Shown piece by piece: positions 43,612-51,764 of a stretch of DNA of 64,000 nt. Each line of letters opens with the position of its first letter. Within the stretch, counting starts at the first letter, position 1. Source of the stretch: an uncultured Collinsella sp. (GTDB taxonomy: Bacteria; Actinomycetota; Coriobacteriia; Coriobacteriales; Coriobacteriaceae); NCBI GenBank assembly GCA_934654835.1, contig CAKUGY010000007.1, forward strand, positions 1 to 64,000, given 5' to 3'. The notes under the pieces were generated by a model. That model worked only from the letters and a program-made list of their open reading frames with translations, was not told the origin of the DNA and did no database searches. The position numbers and the translations under genes were made by a program.

Positions 43612-43638
43612 GAACGGTCAACAAAGTGCGATGAACGG
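43612..43638 (-). promoter_or_regulatory. Two-site GAACGG operator of arcA2
   Basis: GAACGG occurs at 43612-43617 and 43633-43638, 21 bases apart and 10 bases from the -35, exactly as at arcA1. The sequence between the two sites differs from that of copy 1, so the hexamers are what is conserved. Confidence 0.6.
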
Positions 43639-44042
43639 TATATCGCATATGATTCCCCCATGATGCACTTCGGTTCTCTAAAGTAGGTTTTCAAAGGTAA
43701 ACGTTCTTTTTTTTGAAGAATCAGGCCGGATTGCATAAATAACTTCGCGTTTACGAACTGCATAGCGAAAACGGTTTTCTGCATATATATAACGCTTGTC
43801 CACGATTCGATTTGGATTCGATTATATTCAGCTTGCAATCATTCTTATTCATATATTCTCACCAGTTGAGTGAGGATACAGATTGCTAGCAAACCGAGAC
43901 GGGCGGTTAGTTGTATGCCTTGACAGCGTAAGAAGTAGGTAAAGATACCGTTCACGCGATACGTCCGTGCCACAAGTCGACTAAATTGAGACAATAGTGA
44001 TTAGTGTTAGGCTACCGTCCCCTGTGGGGACTGAACGGACAG
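43639..44042. other. Divergent control region between arcA2 and ppk
   Basis: This AT-rich 400-base stretch has no gene. It contains a direct repeat ATTCGATT at 43805-43812 and 43816-43823 (11-base period, as in phosphate-regulator sites), the complement of GTGAACGGT at 43947-43955, and gtcccc/ggggac (a 6-bp hairpin, about 44018-44032) followed by TGAACGG just before the ppk start. The ppk promoter cannot be placed with confidence. Confidence 0.5.
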
Positions 44043-46613
44043 ATGCATATGCCGAGCAAAATCGAAAAGAAGCAAGCCGCCGCAAAGCTGCGCAAGCCGC
44101 CGCGCGACTTCTCGTACACGCAGAATCGAGAGCTCAGCTGGCTACGCTTTGACAACCGCGTGCTCGATGAGGCTTTCGATGAGTCCGTGCCGCTGTTCGA
44201 GCGCCTTAAGTTCGTCTCGATCTTCGAGTCCAACCTCGACGAGTTCCTTATGGTCCGCGTAGGCGGCCTATCCGACCTGGCGGAGCTCAAAAAGCAACCC
44301 GTGGACAACAAAAGTAATATGACCGCCTCCGAGCAGGTCGAAGCCGTTGTGGCGGAGCTGCCCGGGCTCCTCGACCGCTGGGAGTCCATTTTCAAGAGCA
44401 TCGAGGGCAAGCTCGACGCCCTGGGTGTCCACCGCGCGCGCGTCGATTCGCTTACGCCCGAGGAGCGCACCTTTGTCACCCGCTACTTCCAGGCCTACGT
44501 GTCGCCGGTCATCTCGCCGTTGGTCATCGACCCGCGCCACCCCTTCCCCAACCTGCGCAACGGTGCACTCTACCTGGCTTGCGGCCTGGACGGTGTCACC
44601 GACGAGGAGAGCCTGCTGGGCCTCATCGAGATTCCCGCCTCGATGAACCGCGTGGTCGAGATCCCCTCGCCCACCGGCACCTACTCCTACATCTTGCTCG
44701 AAGACGTCATCCTCGCCTGCCTGGACAGTTGCTTTGGCTCCTATAAGCCGCTCGACCGCGCGCTCATCCGCGTCACCCGCAACGCCGACATCGATCCGGA
44801 CGGCGAGGGCGTCGAGGAGGAAGAGGACTACCGCCAGCACATGAAGCGCATCCTCAAGAAGCGCCTGCGTCTGCAGCCGGTAGTACTCGCCGTCTCGGGT
44901 TCGCTCGAGAAGCAAACGCTCAAGACCATCCGCAAGGCACTCGAGCTTTCGCGCCGCTCGGTCTTTACCTGCGATATTCCACTCAACCTGGGCTATGTCT
45001 TTGGCATTGAGGGCAAGATTCCCGAGCACCTGCGCAACGAGCTGCTCTTTACGCCGTTTAAGCCGCAGCCCAACCCCACCATCGACATGAACCGCTCCAT
45101 CCGCGAACAGGTGCTGCAGCACGACAAGCTTCTCTTTTATCCCTATGAGGCCATGAACCCGTTCTTGGACCTGGTTCACGAGGCAGCCTACGACCCCGAG
45201 TGTATCTCGCTGCGCATCACGCTCTACCGCGTGGCCAAGCAGAGCCGCCTGTGCGAGTCTCTCATCGATGCCGCCGAGAACGGCAAGGAGGTCACGGTGC
45301 TCATGGAGCTCCGCGCCCGCTTTGACGAGCAGAACAACATCGAGTGGGCCGAGCGTCTGGAAGAGGCCGGCTGTACCGTCATCTACGGCTCCGAGGGCTT
45401 TAAGTGCCACTCCAAGATCTGCCAGCTCACCTATCGCGAGGGCATGGCGCTTACACGCCTGACGCTGTTGGGCACCGGCAACTTTAACGAGAAGACAGCC
45501 AAGCTCTACAGCGACTTTATGCTCATGACCGCCCATCCCGGCATCGGCGAGGACGCCAACCTGTTCTTCCGCAACCTGTCGCTGGGCAACCTGCGCGGCG
45601 ATTACCGCTTCCTGGGCGTGGCGCCCGTGGGCCTCAAGCCGCTCATCATGCGCGGTCTGGACCGCGAGATCCAGCGCGCCCTTGCCGGCGAGCCCGCCCG
45701 CGTGTTCTTTAAGCTCAACTCGCTCACCGACCGCGAGGTCATCGACAAGATTGCCGAGGCGTCGTGCGCTGGCGTACGCGTAGATATGATCATCCGCGGC
45801 ATCTCGTGCCTCAAGCCGGGTGTTCCGGGCAAGACCGAGAACGTACACGTCCGCTCTATCGTCGGACGCTTTTTGGAGCACGCCCGCGTTTACGCCTTTG
45901 GCGTGGACTCGGACATGATTTACCTGAGCTCGGCCGACATGATGACACGCAACACCGAGCACCGTGTGGAGATCGCCTTCCCCGTGCTCGACCCCACCTG
46001 CCGCGCCCTGGTACACGAGTACATGGGCATGCAGCTGCGCGACAACGTGAAGGCCCGCAGCCTGACAAGCGACGGCACCTGGGTTCCCGTGGAGCGCAAG
46101 GAAGGCGAGAAGCCCTTCAACTCGCAAGAGGCCCTGCTGGAGCGCGCCTATCGCAACGCCGAGACCGCCGCGCAGCAGCGTGCGCAGGAGAAGGAACGTG
46201 TAGCCGAGGAGGCTATTCAGACCGAGCTTGAGCGCGAAGCAGCTGTCGAGCCTGTCGCCGAGCCGGAAGCTCTCGCCGCTCCTCCGGCGCAAGAGGCCGA
46301 GCTTGTCGAGGAGCCGGAGCCTGTCGTCGAGGCCACGCCCGAACCCGTCATTGAGGCGAAGCCCGCCCCCGAGCCTGAGCCGCAGCCGGCAGCGCCCAAG
46401 GTCCAGAAGGTCCAGGCGACCGTCATTGAGCCCGAGCCCGCACCTCAGCCCGAGCCGAAGGCGGCTAAGCCCGCGCCCGAGACGAGTGCCCGTCGTGAGA
46501 AGCCCGCTGGCAAAACCAAGGCCATTGAGCGCCATCGCCCTGGTCGCGTGCGCATGGGTCTGGGCCTGATCGGACTAGGCCTTAAGACGCTCATTACCGG
46601 CAAGACCAAATAG
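44043..46613 (+). CDS. ppk: Polyphosphate kinase 1 with Glu/Pro-rich tail
   Basis: An 856-residue enzyme that makes polyphosphate from ATP. The core (about 1-690) starts NRELSWLRFDNRVL and FESNLDEFLMVRVGG, with the phosphorylated His in KCHSKICQL and the second His in EHARVYAFG. After the core come about 150 extra residues: a coiled segment, a Glu/Pro/Ala/Val repeat region and a final basic-hydrophobic segment (RMGLGLIGLGLKTLITGK). The usual family length is about 690-720. The start is uncertain: ATGs at 44043 and 44049 have only a weak site, and a GTG at 44004 is possible. Confidence 0.94.
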   Translation: MHMPSKIEKKQAAAKLRKPPRDFSYTQNRELSWLRFDNRVLDEAFDESVPLFERLKFVSIFESNLDEFLMVRVGGLSDLAELKKQPVDNKSNMTASEQVEAVVAELPGLLDRWESIFKSIEGKLDALGVHRARVDSLTPEERTFVTRYFQAYVSPVISPLVIDPRHPFPNLRNGALYLACGLDGVTDEESLLGLIEIPASMNRVVEIPSPTGTYSYILLEDVILACLDSCFGSYKPLDRALIRVTRNADIDPDGEGVEEEEDYRQHMKRILKKRLRLQPVVLAVSGSLEKQTLKTIRKALELSRRSVFTCDIPLNLGYVFGIEGKIPEHLRNELLFTPFKPQPNPTIDMNRSIREQVLQHDKLLFYPYEAMNPFLDLVHEAAYDPECISLRITLYRVAKQSRLCESLIDAAENGKEVTVLMELRARFDEQNNIEWAERLEEAGCTVIYGSEGFKCHSKICQLTYREGMALTRLTLLGTGNFNEKTAKLYSDFMLMTAHPGIGEDANLFFRNLSLGNLRGDYRFLGVAPVGLKPLIMRGLDREIQRALAGEPARVFFKLNSLTDREVIDKIAEASCAGVRVDMIIRGISCLKPGVPGKTENVHVRSIVGRFLEHARVYAFGVDSDMIYLSSADMMTRNTEHRVEIAFPVLDPTCRALVHEYMGMQLRDNVKARSLTSDGTWVPVERKEGEKPFNSQEALLERAYRNAETAAQQRAQEKERVAEEAIQTELEREAAVEPVAEPEALAAPPAQEAELVEEPEPVVEATPEPVIEAKPAPEPEPQPAAPKVQKVQATVIEPEPAPQPEPKAAKPAPETSARREKPAGKTKAIERHRPGRVRMGLGLIGLGLKTLITGKTK

Positions 46614-46623
46614 ACGTTTGTAG

Positions 46624-46667
46624 AAGCGCCCCGCATTTGAGGAAAGCCTCGGATGCGGGGCGCTTTT
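46624..46667 (+). terminator. Intrinsic terminator after ppk
   Basis: A perfect 13-bp stem (46624-46636 with 46653-46665), with inner ttgagg/cctcgg pairing, ends in tttt. Confidence 0.88.
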
Positions 46668-46713
46668 CCCTGCTACCATGGTGCGGACAACAACGCGAAT
46701 GACAGGCAGGAAT

Positions 46714-48027
46714 ATGAAGCTCACCATAGAATCGATGACGTACGGCGCCGACGGGCTGGCGCACGCCGACAACGGCAAGGCCGTCTTTGTCCAGGGCGCC
46801 GTGGCAGGCGACACCGTCGAGGCAGAGATCGTGCAGGACGGCAAGTCGTTTATGCGCGCCCGCACCACCGAGATTCTGGAGCCGAGCCCCGATCGCATCC
46901 AGCCTCCCTGCCCCTTCGTGGGTATTTGCGGTGGCTGCTCGTGGGGCAATCTCTCGCGCACCGCGCAGCTTGCCGCCAAGGAGCAAAACCTGCGCTCCAC
47001 GCTCGAGCGCATCGGCAAGTTCAGCCCCGATCAGGTCGATGGGCTGGTGCAGCCTATCCGTCGTACCAAGGACGACTGGGGCTACCGCAATAAAATCGAG
47101 CTCGAGCCGACCGTTGTCAACGGCCGCGTGCGTCTTGGCATGCACGGCGTCGACCCCAGCAAGATCGTGACCGTTGATTCGTGCCCGTTGTTCGACAAAC
47201 GCTTCCCCAAGGCACTCAAATCGGTCGTCGGCGCACTCAATTATCTGAGCGGCAGCCATGACCTTGGCCTTGAGCGCGTGGGTATTCGCGCCTCGCGTCG
47301 CACCAAGGCGCTCGAGGTGGCGCTATGGACGCCCACGGGCTCTTTCCCGCGCTCGCAGGTCTCCCGCGTGCTGGCAGACGCCGCTCATCCCACGAGCATC
47401 GTGCGCGTGATGAGCAAGGGCGAGAAGAAAGCCCGCCGCGTTTCTAAGGTCGAGATGCTCGCCGGCGAGGGCTCCTGGACCGAGAATATCGCCGACGGCC
47501 AGATGCGCTTGTCTGCCCCGTCATTCTTCCAGGTCAACACCAAGGGCGCCGAGATTTTAATCGAGCTCGTCATGGAAGCGCTCGACCCGCAGGAAGACGA
47601 ACTGGCCGTGGACCTGTACTGCGGCGCCGGCACCTTTACCCTGCCGCTCGCCCGCCGCTGCGATTTTGTCGCCGCCGTCGAGGCCTATGGCCCGGCAGTG
47701 CGCGACCTGCGCCGCAACTTGGAGATCAACAAGCTCGATAACGTCGACGTCATCGGCGGCGACGCCGTGCGCGAGTTCCCCGATCAGGATGCCGATGTCC
47801 TGGTGGTCGACCCGCCGCGCGCAGGCCTGGCGCCCGAGGCCATCGACCTTATCGCCAGCACAAGTGCCCGCGACGTGGCTTACGTGAGCTGCGATCCGGC
47901 CACCCTGGCGCGTGACCTCAAGCGCTTCGTCGAGGAAGGCACCTTCTCCCCCGTCAAGATCACGCCGGTCGACCTGTTCCCGCAGACCTTCCACTGCGAG
48001 ACCGTCGTCCACCTCAAGCGCAACTAG
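46714..48027 (+). CDS. 23S rRNA (uracil-5-)-methyltransferase, RumA/RlmD family
   Basis: A 437-residue enzyme. An N-terminal TRAM domain (about 1-55) is followed by a 4Fe-4S cluster motif C-x5-C-x2-C (CPFVGICGGC) with the fourth Cys in VDSCPLF. The SAM domain has DLYCGAGTFTLPLA, VVDPPRAGL and the catalytic Cys in YVSCDPATLARDLK. It makes 5-methyluridine in rRNA (or tRNA in related forms). The frame opens at 46678; the ATG at 46714 follows gcaggaa. Confidence 0.9.
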   Translation: MKLTIESMTYGADGLAHADNGKAVFVQGAVAGDTVEAEIVQDGKSFMRARTTEILEPSPDRIQPPCPFVGICGGCSWGNLSRTAQLAAKEQNLRSTLERIGKFSPDQVDGLVQPIRRTKDDWGYRNKIELEPTVVNGRVRLGMHGVDPSKIVTVDSCPLFDKRFPKALKSVVGALNYLSGSHDLGLERVGIRASRRTKALEVALWTPTGSFPRSQVSRVLADAAHPTSIVRVMSKGEKKARRVSKVEMLAGEGSWTENIADGQMRLSAPSFFQVNTKGAEILIELVMEALDPQEDELAVDLYCGAGTFTLPLARRCDFVAAVEAYGPAVRDLRRNLEINKLDNVDVIGGDAVREFPDQDADVLVVDPPRAGLAPEAIDLIASTSARDVAYVSCDPATLARDLKRFVEEGTFSPVKITPVDLFPQTFHCETVVHLKRN

Positions 48028-48068
48028 CCACTTAACCATTGCCCGGAAAAATCATTCGGCGATTGAGC

Positions 48069-48097
48069 GTGGCAAGTGTAGGCCTTCGGGGTATAAG
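48069..48097 (+). promoter_or_regulatory. Candidate promoter for the DJ-1/maf operon
   Basis: GTGGCA (48069-48074) and TATAAG (48092-48097) are 17 bases apart, about 37 bases before the start codon at 48134. Confidence 0.4.
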
Positions 48098-48133
48098 ACG
48101 GCTAATTGTATGCCGCCTATGAAAGGAATTCTC

Positions 48134-48676
48134 ATGCCCAGCGTTGTCGTTCTCGCCGCCGATGGCTTTGAAACTATTGAATGCTTGACCATGGTCGATG
48201 TCATGCGTCGCGGCGGCGTGCGCGCCACGCTCGTCTCTATCATGCCCACGCGCGAGGTCGTGAGCTCGCTGCAGATCCCCGTGACCTGCGATGCGCTCTT
48301 TGACGAGATCAACTTTGACGAGTACGACTGCGTCGTGCTGCCCGGCGGTCTGCCCGGCGCCACCAACCTGCGCGCCGACCAACGCGTCTGCGACGTGGTC
48401 TGCGAGTTCGCCGCGACCAAGCACGTTGCCGCCATCTGCGCCGCCCCGTTTATCTTGGGCGAGCTCAACCTGCTCGAGGGGCGCCATGCCACGTGCTTCC
48501 CCGGCTTTGAGAAGAGCTTCCCCGAGGGCACCTATACCGGCGAGAAGGTCACGCAGGACGGTAACATCATCACCGCCAGTGGCATGGCCCAGTCGCTCCC
48601 CTTTGCGCTTGAGCTGCTTCGCACGCTCGCCGGCGACAAGGCTGTCGAGAAGGTCGCCGAGGGCATCCAGCTATGA
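48134..48676 (+). CDS. DJ-1/PfpI family protein
   Basis: A 180-residue protein of the DJ-1/YajL type: early Glu (GFETIEC), the PGGLPGATNLR loop, and the nucleophile Cys102 in AAICAAPFILGE. Members act against glyoxal damage or as chaperones; the exact role is not known. The frame is open further upstream, but the ATG at 48134 follows aaagga. The stop overlaps the maf start (atga). Confidence 0.9.
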   Translation: MPSVVVLAADGFETIECLTMVDVMRRGGVRATLVSIMPTREVVSSLQIPVTCDALFDEINFDEYDCVVLPGGLPGATNLRADQRVCDVVCEFAATKHVAAICAAPFILGELNLLEGRHATCFPGFEKSFPEGTYTGEKVTQDGNIITASGMAQSLPFALELLRTLAGDKAVEKVAEGIQL

Positions 48677-49254
48677 TTTTGGCTTCGCAATCGCCGCGCC
48701 GCATCGAGCTTATGCGCGAGGCGGGCTATGACATCCGCATCATCCCTGCCGATATCGATGAAACGCCGTTTGACGGCGAGGCGCCGCTTACGCTTGTCGA
48801 GCGCCTGGCACGCGCTAAGGCCGCTGCCGTTGCTGCCGAGCACGCCGAGCCCAACGAGCTGACCGTCGCCGCCGACACGATCGTCACCTTCGACGGCAAG
48901 ATCTTGGGTAAGCCGGCAAACGAGGACGAAGCACGCACTATGCTCTGTGAGCTTTCGGGCCGCACGCACCAGGTCGCGACCGGCGTATGCATCGTTAAGG
49001 CAGGCGACACAGCCGCCCCGCATGCCGCCGAGAGCCTATCCTTTGTCGATGTGACCGACGTGACGTTCTATGAGCTCACTGACGAGCAGATTGAGCGCTA
49101 CGTCGCCTCGGGCGAACCCATGGATAAGGCCGGCGCCTACGGTATTCAGGGTGTCGGCGGACGCATGCTCGTGCACGATATTTCGGGCGACTTCTACAAC
49201 GTGGTGGGTCTACCCATCGCACGCGTCGCACGCGCGATTCAAAAACTCTCGTAA
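48673..49254 (+). CDS. maf: Maf-like nucleotide pyrophosphatase
   Basis: A 193-residue Maf/YhdE family protein that hydrolyses dTTP, UTP and modified nucleotides. It begins LASQSPRRIELMREAG, followed by DETPF, AADTIV and DKAGAYGIQGVGG motifs. It overlaps the DJ-1 gene by four bases, an apparent two-gene operon. Confidence 0.93.
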   Translation: MILASQSPRRIELMREAGYDIRIIPADIDETPFDGEAPLTLVERLARAKAAAVAAEHAEPNELTVAADTIVTFDGKILGKPANEDEARTMLCELSGRTHQVATGVCIVKAGDTAAPHAAESLSFVDVTDVTFYELTDEQIERYVASGEPMDKAGAYGIQGVGGRMLVHDISGDFYNVVGLPIARVARAIQKLS

Positions 49255-49262
49255 TTGCATCT

Positions 49263-49291
49263 GGCGCTGGGTATCCCCCAGCGCCTACAAT
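49263..49291 (+). terminator. Possible terminator after maf
   Basis: A 9-bp perfect stem (49263-49271 with 49277-49285) is followed by tacaatttt. The T-run is 5 bases away, so it is moderate at best. Confidence 0.45.
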
Positions 49292-49354
49292 TTTGGAGTA
49301 CCGTACGGATCCCGACCGGGCATAAGGCGCGGCGGAAAACCGATAGGAGAAAAC

Positions 49355-50356
49355 ATGGACACACTGCTTGAAGCCATTGACGTTTGCGATGTCGATGGCT
49401 TTTGCTTTGGCAACTATACGGACGAGAAGGCCGGCACCGGTTGCACCGTAATCGTGGCAGCCGAAGGCGCCACCGGCGGCGTTGACGTTCGCGGCGGTGC
49501 ACCGGCATCGCGCGAAACCGACCTGCTGCGCCCCGAGAACACCGTCGACAAGGTTCATGCCGTCTGCCTCTCGGGCGGATCGGCCTTTGGCCTCGAGGCC
49601 GCAAGCGGTGTTGCCCGCGAGCTCGAGAGCCGCGGCATCGGCCTGCCCGTCGGCCCCACGCAAGTGCCCATTGTGTGCTCCAGCTGCATCTTTGACCTCG
49701 CCTATGGCGACCCCACGGTGCGCCCCGACATCGATGCTGGCATCGCCGCCGTGCGCGAGGCGCTCGATAACACCCCCACCACACTCGAGCAGGGCAACGT
49801 AGGCGCCGGCACCGGCGCCACGGTGGGCAAGCTCATGGGTCCTGCCACCTGCATGAAGGCCGGCCTTGGCGCCGCCGCCGTGGCACTCGGTCCCGTCAAG
49901 GTGGGTGCCGTGGTCTCGGTCAACGCCTGCGGCAACGTCGTTGACCCCTTCACCGGCGAGTGGGTCGCCGGTATGAGAGCCGCAGCCGATAGCGACCAGA
50001 TCGTCGACATGGAGCTCGCAGCATTTGCCGCCGCCGGCTCCATGCAAATGCCGCTCGATCGCACCAACACCACCATCAGCTGCATCGTCACCAACGTGGA
50101 GCTCACCAAGGCCCAGGCCACCAAGGTCTCCCAGATGGCCGCAGACGCCTACGCGCACGCCATTCGCCCCACGCACACCACCAACGACGGCGACACCATC
50201 TACACCCTCGCCAGCGGCAAACTGGGCACCCAGGCAAGTGCCGCCGTACCCCTCGACCTGCTGGGCATGCTCGCCGTAAGGGCCCTACAAACTGCCATCG
50301 TAAACGGAGCCAAAACCGCCAAAACCTCCCACGGCATCCCCGGCGCCGCGAAGTAA
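49355..50356 (+). CDS. P1 family (S58/DmpA-type) peptidase
   Basis: A 333-residue P1/S58 family protein. It has VDKVHAVCLSGGSAFGLEAA, GNVGAGTGATVGK and the segment DRTNTTISCIVTNVELTKAQA, where related self-cleaving aminopeptidases carry the nucleophile (NTTIxxVxTxxxLTK). It may be a beta-aminopeptidase or cyclic-amide hydrolase. The ATG at 49355 is preceded by taggaga. Confidence 0.87.
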   Translation: MDTLLEAIDVCDVDGFCFGNYTDEKAGTGCTVIVAAEGATGGVDVRGGAPASRETDLLRPENTVDKVHAVCLSGGSAFGLEAASGVARELESRGIGLPVGPTQVPIVCSSCIFDLAYGDPTVRPDIDAGIAAVREALDNTPTTLEQGNVGAGTGATVGKLMGPATCMKAGLGAAAVALGPVKVGAVVSVNACGNVVDPFTGEWVAGMRAAADSDQIVDMELAAFAAAGSMQMPLDRTNTTISCIVTNVELTKAQATKVSQMAADAYAHAIRPTHTTNDGDTIYTLASGKLGTQASAAVPLDLLGMLAVRALQTAIVNGAKTAKTSHGIPGAAK

Positions 50357-50368
50357 ACTGGCTCGTCC

Positions 50369-50497
50369 GTCGGTCGGAGGCGGGCGGGCATTACGTTTGC
50401 TGCTCTACAGTCCTATGCAAGACGAAGGCCACATTAAGTGGCCTTCTTTGCATGCGGAACTCGCGACAAACGTAATCCCCGCCCGCCTCCGACCGAC
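50369..50497. repeat. Giant intergenic hairpin (31-bp arms) after P1 peptidase gene
   Basis: Arms 50369-50399 and 50467-50497 pair at 30 of 31 positions. The 67-base loop has its own stem: atgcaa/ttgcat outside gaaggccac/gtggccttc. It lies 13 bases past the peptidase stop, between two converging genes. No long T-run is present. Confidence 0.92.
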
Positions 50498-50590
50498 TAC
50501 CAACCGGCTTCTTTTCAGCCCAGGCCCCTGTGTACCGCGCGTCGAAGATCTTCAAATTCAAACAGTCTGACAATCGATTCTTATAGCAAA

Positions 50591-50700
50591 GGCCCCTTGG
50601 CCTTTAGTTTGATACAAGTTCCGCACGAGCCGGAAAGCACTTAATGTGCTTTCCGTGCGAGCAGGACTGTTCGCAGTAGCAAACTAAAGGCCAAGGGGCC
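50591..50700. repeat. Giant intergenic hairpin (20-bp perfect arms)
   Basis: Arms 50591-50610 and 50681-50700 are perfectly complementary. Inside lies cgcacg/cgtgcg and ggaaagcac/gtgctttcc (50632-50640 with 50646-50654). It is 94 bases from the previous giant hairpin and 32 bases from the stop of the glycosyltransferase gene that reads toward it. The 50498-50590 stretch between them holds nothing else I can support. Confidence 0.92.
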
Positions 50701-50732
50701 CAGTCAACCTATCAGCAGCGATTACTCAACAG

Positions 50733-51764
50733 CTAGTTGAATTTGAAGATCTTTGAGGCAAGACGGTATAGGCCGAGTGTGGTTTTGTCTCCGGCCCGTC
50801 CGTGCAGATTGGTAAAGAAGCCCACCACACCATAACGTGCGCGACGATACATGCGCTCGTCGTAAGCCTTCAGATCATTCCACAGCGTCTTCAGGCGCTC
50901 ATCGGCGCATTCTTCCTCGGAAAGCTTGGTGAGCACCGAGCAGATCGCCATCATCATGGTGAAGTAGCCCATCATGTACGAGCGCAGGCGCGAAGCCTCA
51001 ACGTCCTGGTACAAATGGTAGGACTCCATCATGATGCGCGTAACGCGGAACTGCTGGTCCAGACGCTTGACCATGGTAGCCTCGTTGACGCTCTGGCCCT
51101 CGCGACCAATGAAGTAGCGGTAGAGGTCGATATCGGCGTAGTACATGGTCTTGCAGCGCGGCAGCGGCACGTATGCGTAGATGTTGTCCACGTAGAAGGT
51201 GTGCGGCGGCATGGGCAGGTTAGACTCGCGCAGCACATCCGTGCGATAGCACAGGCTGTGCATGAGCAAATTCTGGTCCAGACGGAAATGACCGATCTGA
51301 TCCCAGGTGAAGATCTTTTTGCGCGGCAGGGCAAACTTGTAGCCAATAGCGGTATGCGTGCCCTCGTAGACCTTCTCGTACACATAATTCGAGATAAACA
51401 GGTCGACGCGCTGGTCGCGCTCCTCAAAGCCACGCAGAATCGACAGCATGGTCGAAAGCGCCGCGCCATCGAGCCAATCGTCCGAGTCAACGACCTTGTA
51501 GTACGTGCCCTGTGCCTCTCGCAGGCCCGAAAGGACGGCGATACCGTGGCCGCCGTTCTCCTGGTGCACCGCGCGGATGATACCGGGGTAACGCGCCTCC
51601 CACTCATCGGCCTTGGCGGCCGTCTCGTCCTTGGAGCCGTCGTCAACGACAATAATCTCGACATCGGTGGCGTAATTGCTCCCCTCCAGAATGGAGGTGA
51701 TGCAATGGTCCATGTCCTTGGCGGCGTTATACGAGGGAATACCGAATGTTATGACTTTATGCAT
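50733..51764 (-). CDS. Glycosyltransferase family 2
   Basis: A 343-residue GT-A glycosyltransferase. It starts MHKVITFGIPSYN, with VVDDGSKDET, HQENGGHG and the metal-site SDDWL. It transfers a sugar from a nucleotide donor to an unknown acceptor. It follows UDP-galactopyranose mutase, overlapping its last codons by 8 bases, so it may act on a galactofuranose-containing cell-surface glycan. No membrane segment is evident. Confidence 0.88.
   Translation of the reverse strand: MHKVITFGIPSYNAAKDMDHCITSILEGSNYATDVEIIVVDDGSKDETAAKADEWEARYPGIIRAVHQENGGHGIAVLSGLREAQGTYYKVVDSDDWLDGAALSTMLSILRGFEERDQRVDLFISNYVYEKVYEGTHTAIGYKFALPRKKIFTWDQIGHFRLDQNLLMHSLCYRTDVLRESNLPMPPHTFYVDNIYAYVPLPRCKTMYYADIDLYRYFIGREGQSVNEATMVKRLDQQFRVTRIMMESYHLYQDVEASRLRSYMMGYFTMMMAICSVLTKLSEEECADERLKTLWNDLKAYDERMYRRARYGVVGFFTNLHGRAGDKTTLGLYRLASKIFKFN

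Noticed and set aside
44268..46535. A 755-codon minus-strand open frame over ppk
   Set aside because: It is antisense to the clearly identified polyphosphate kinase and shows no family motif.
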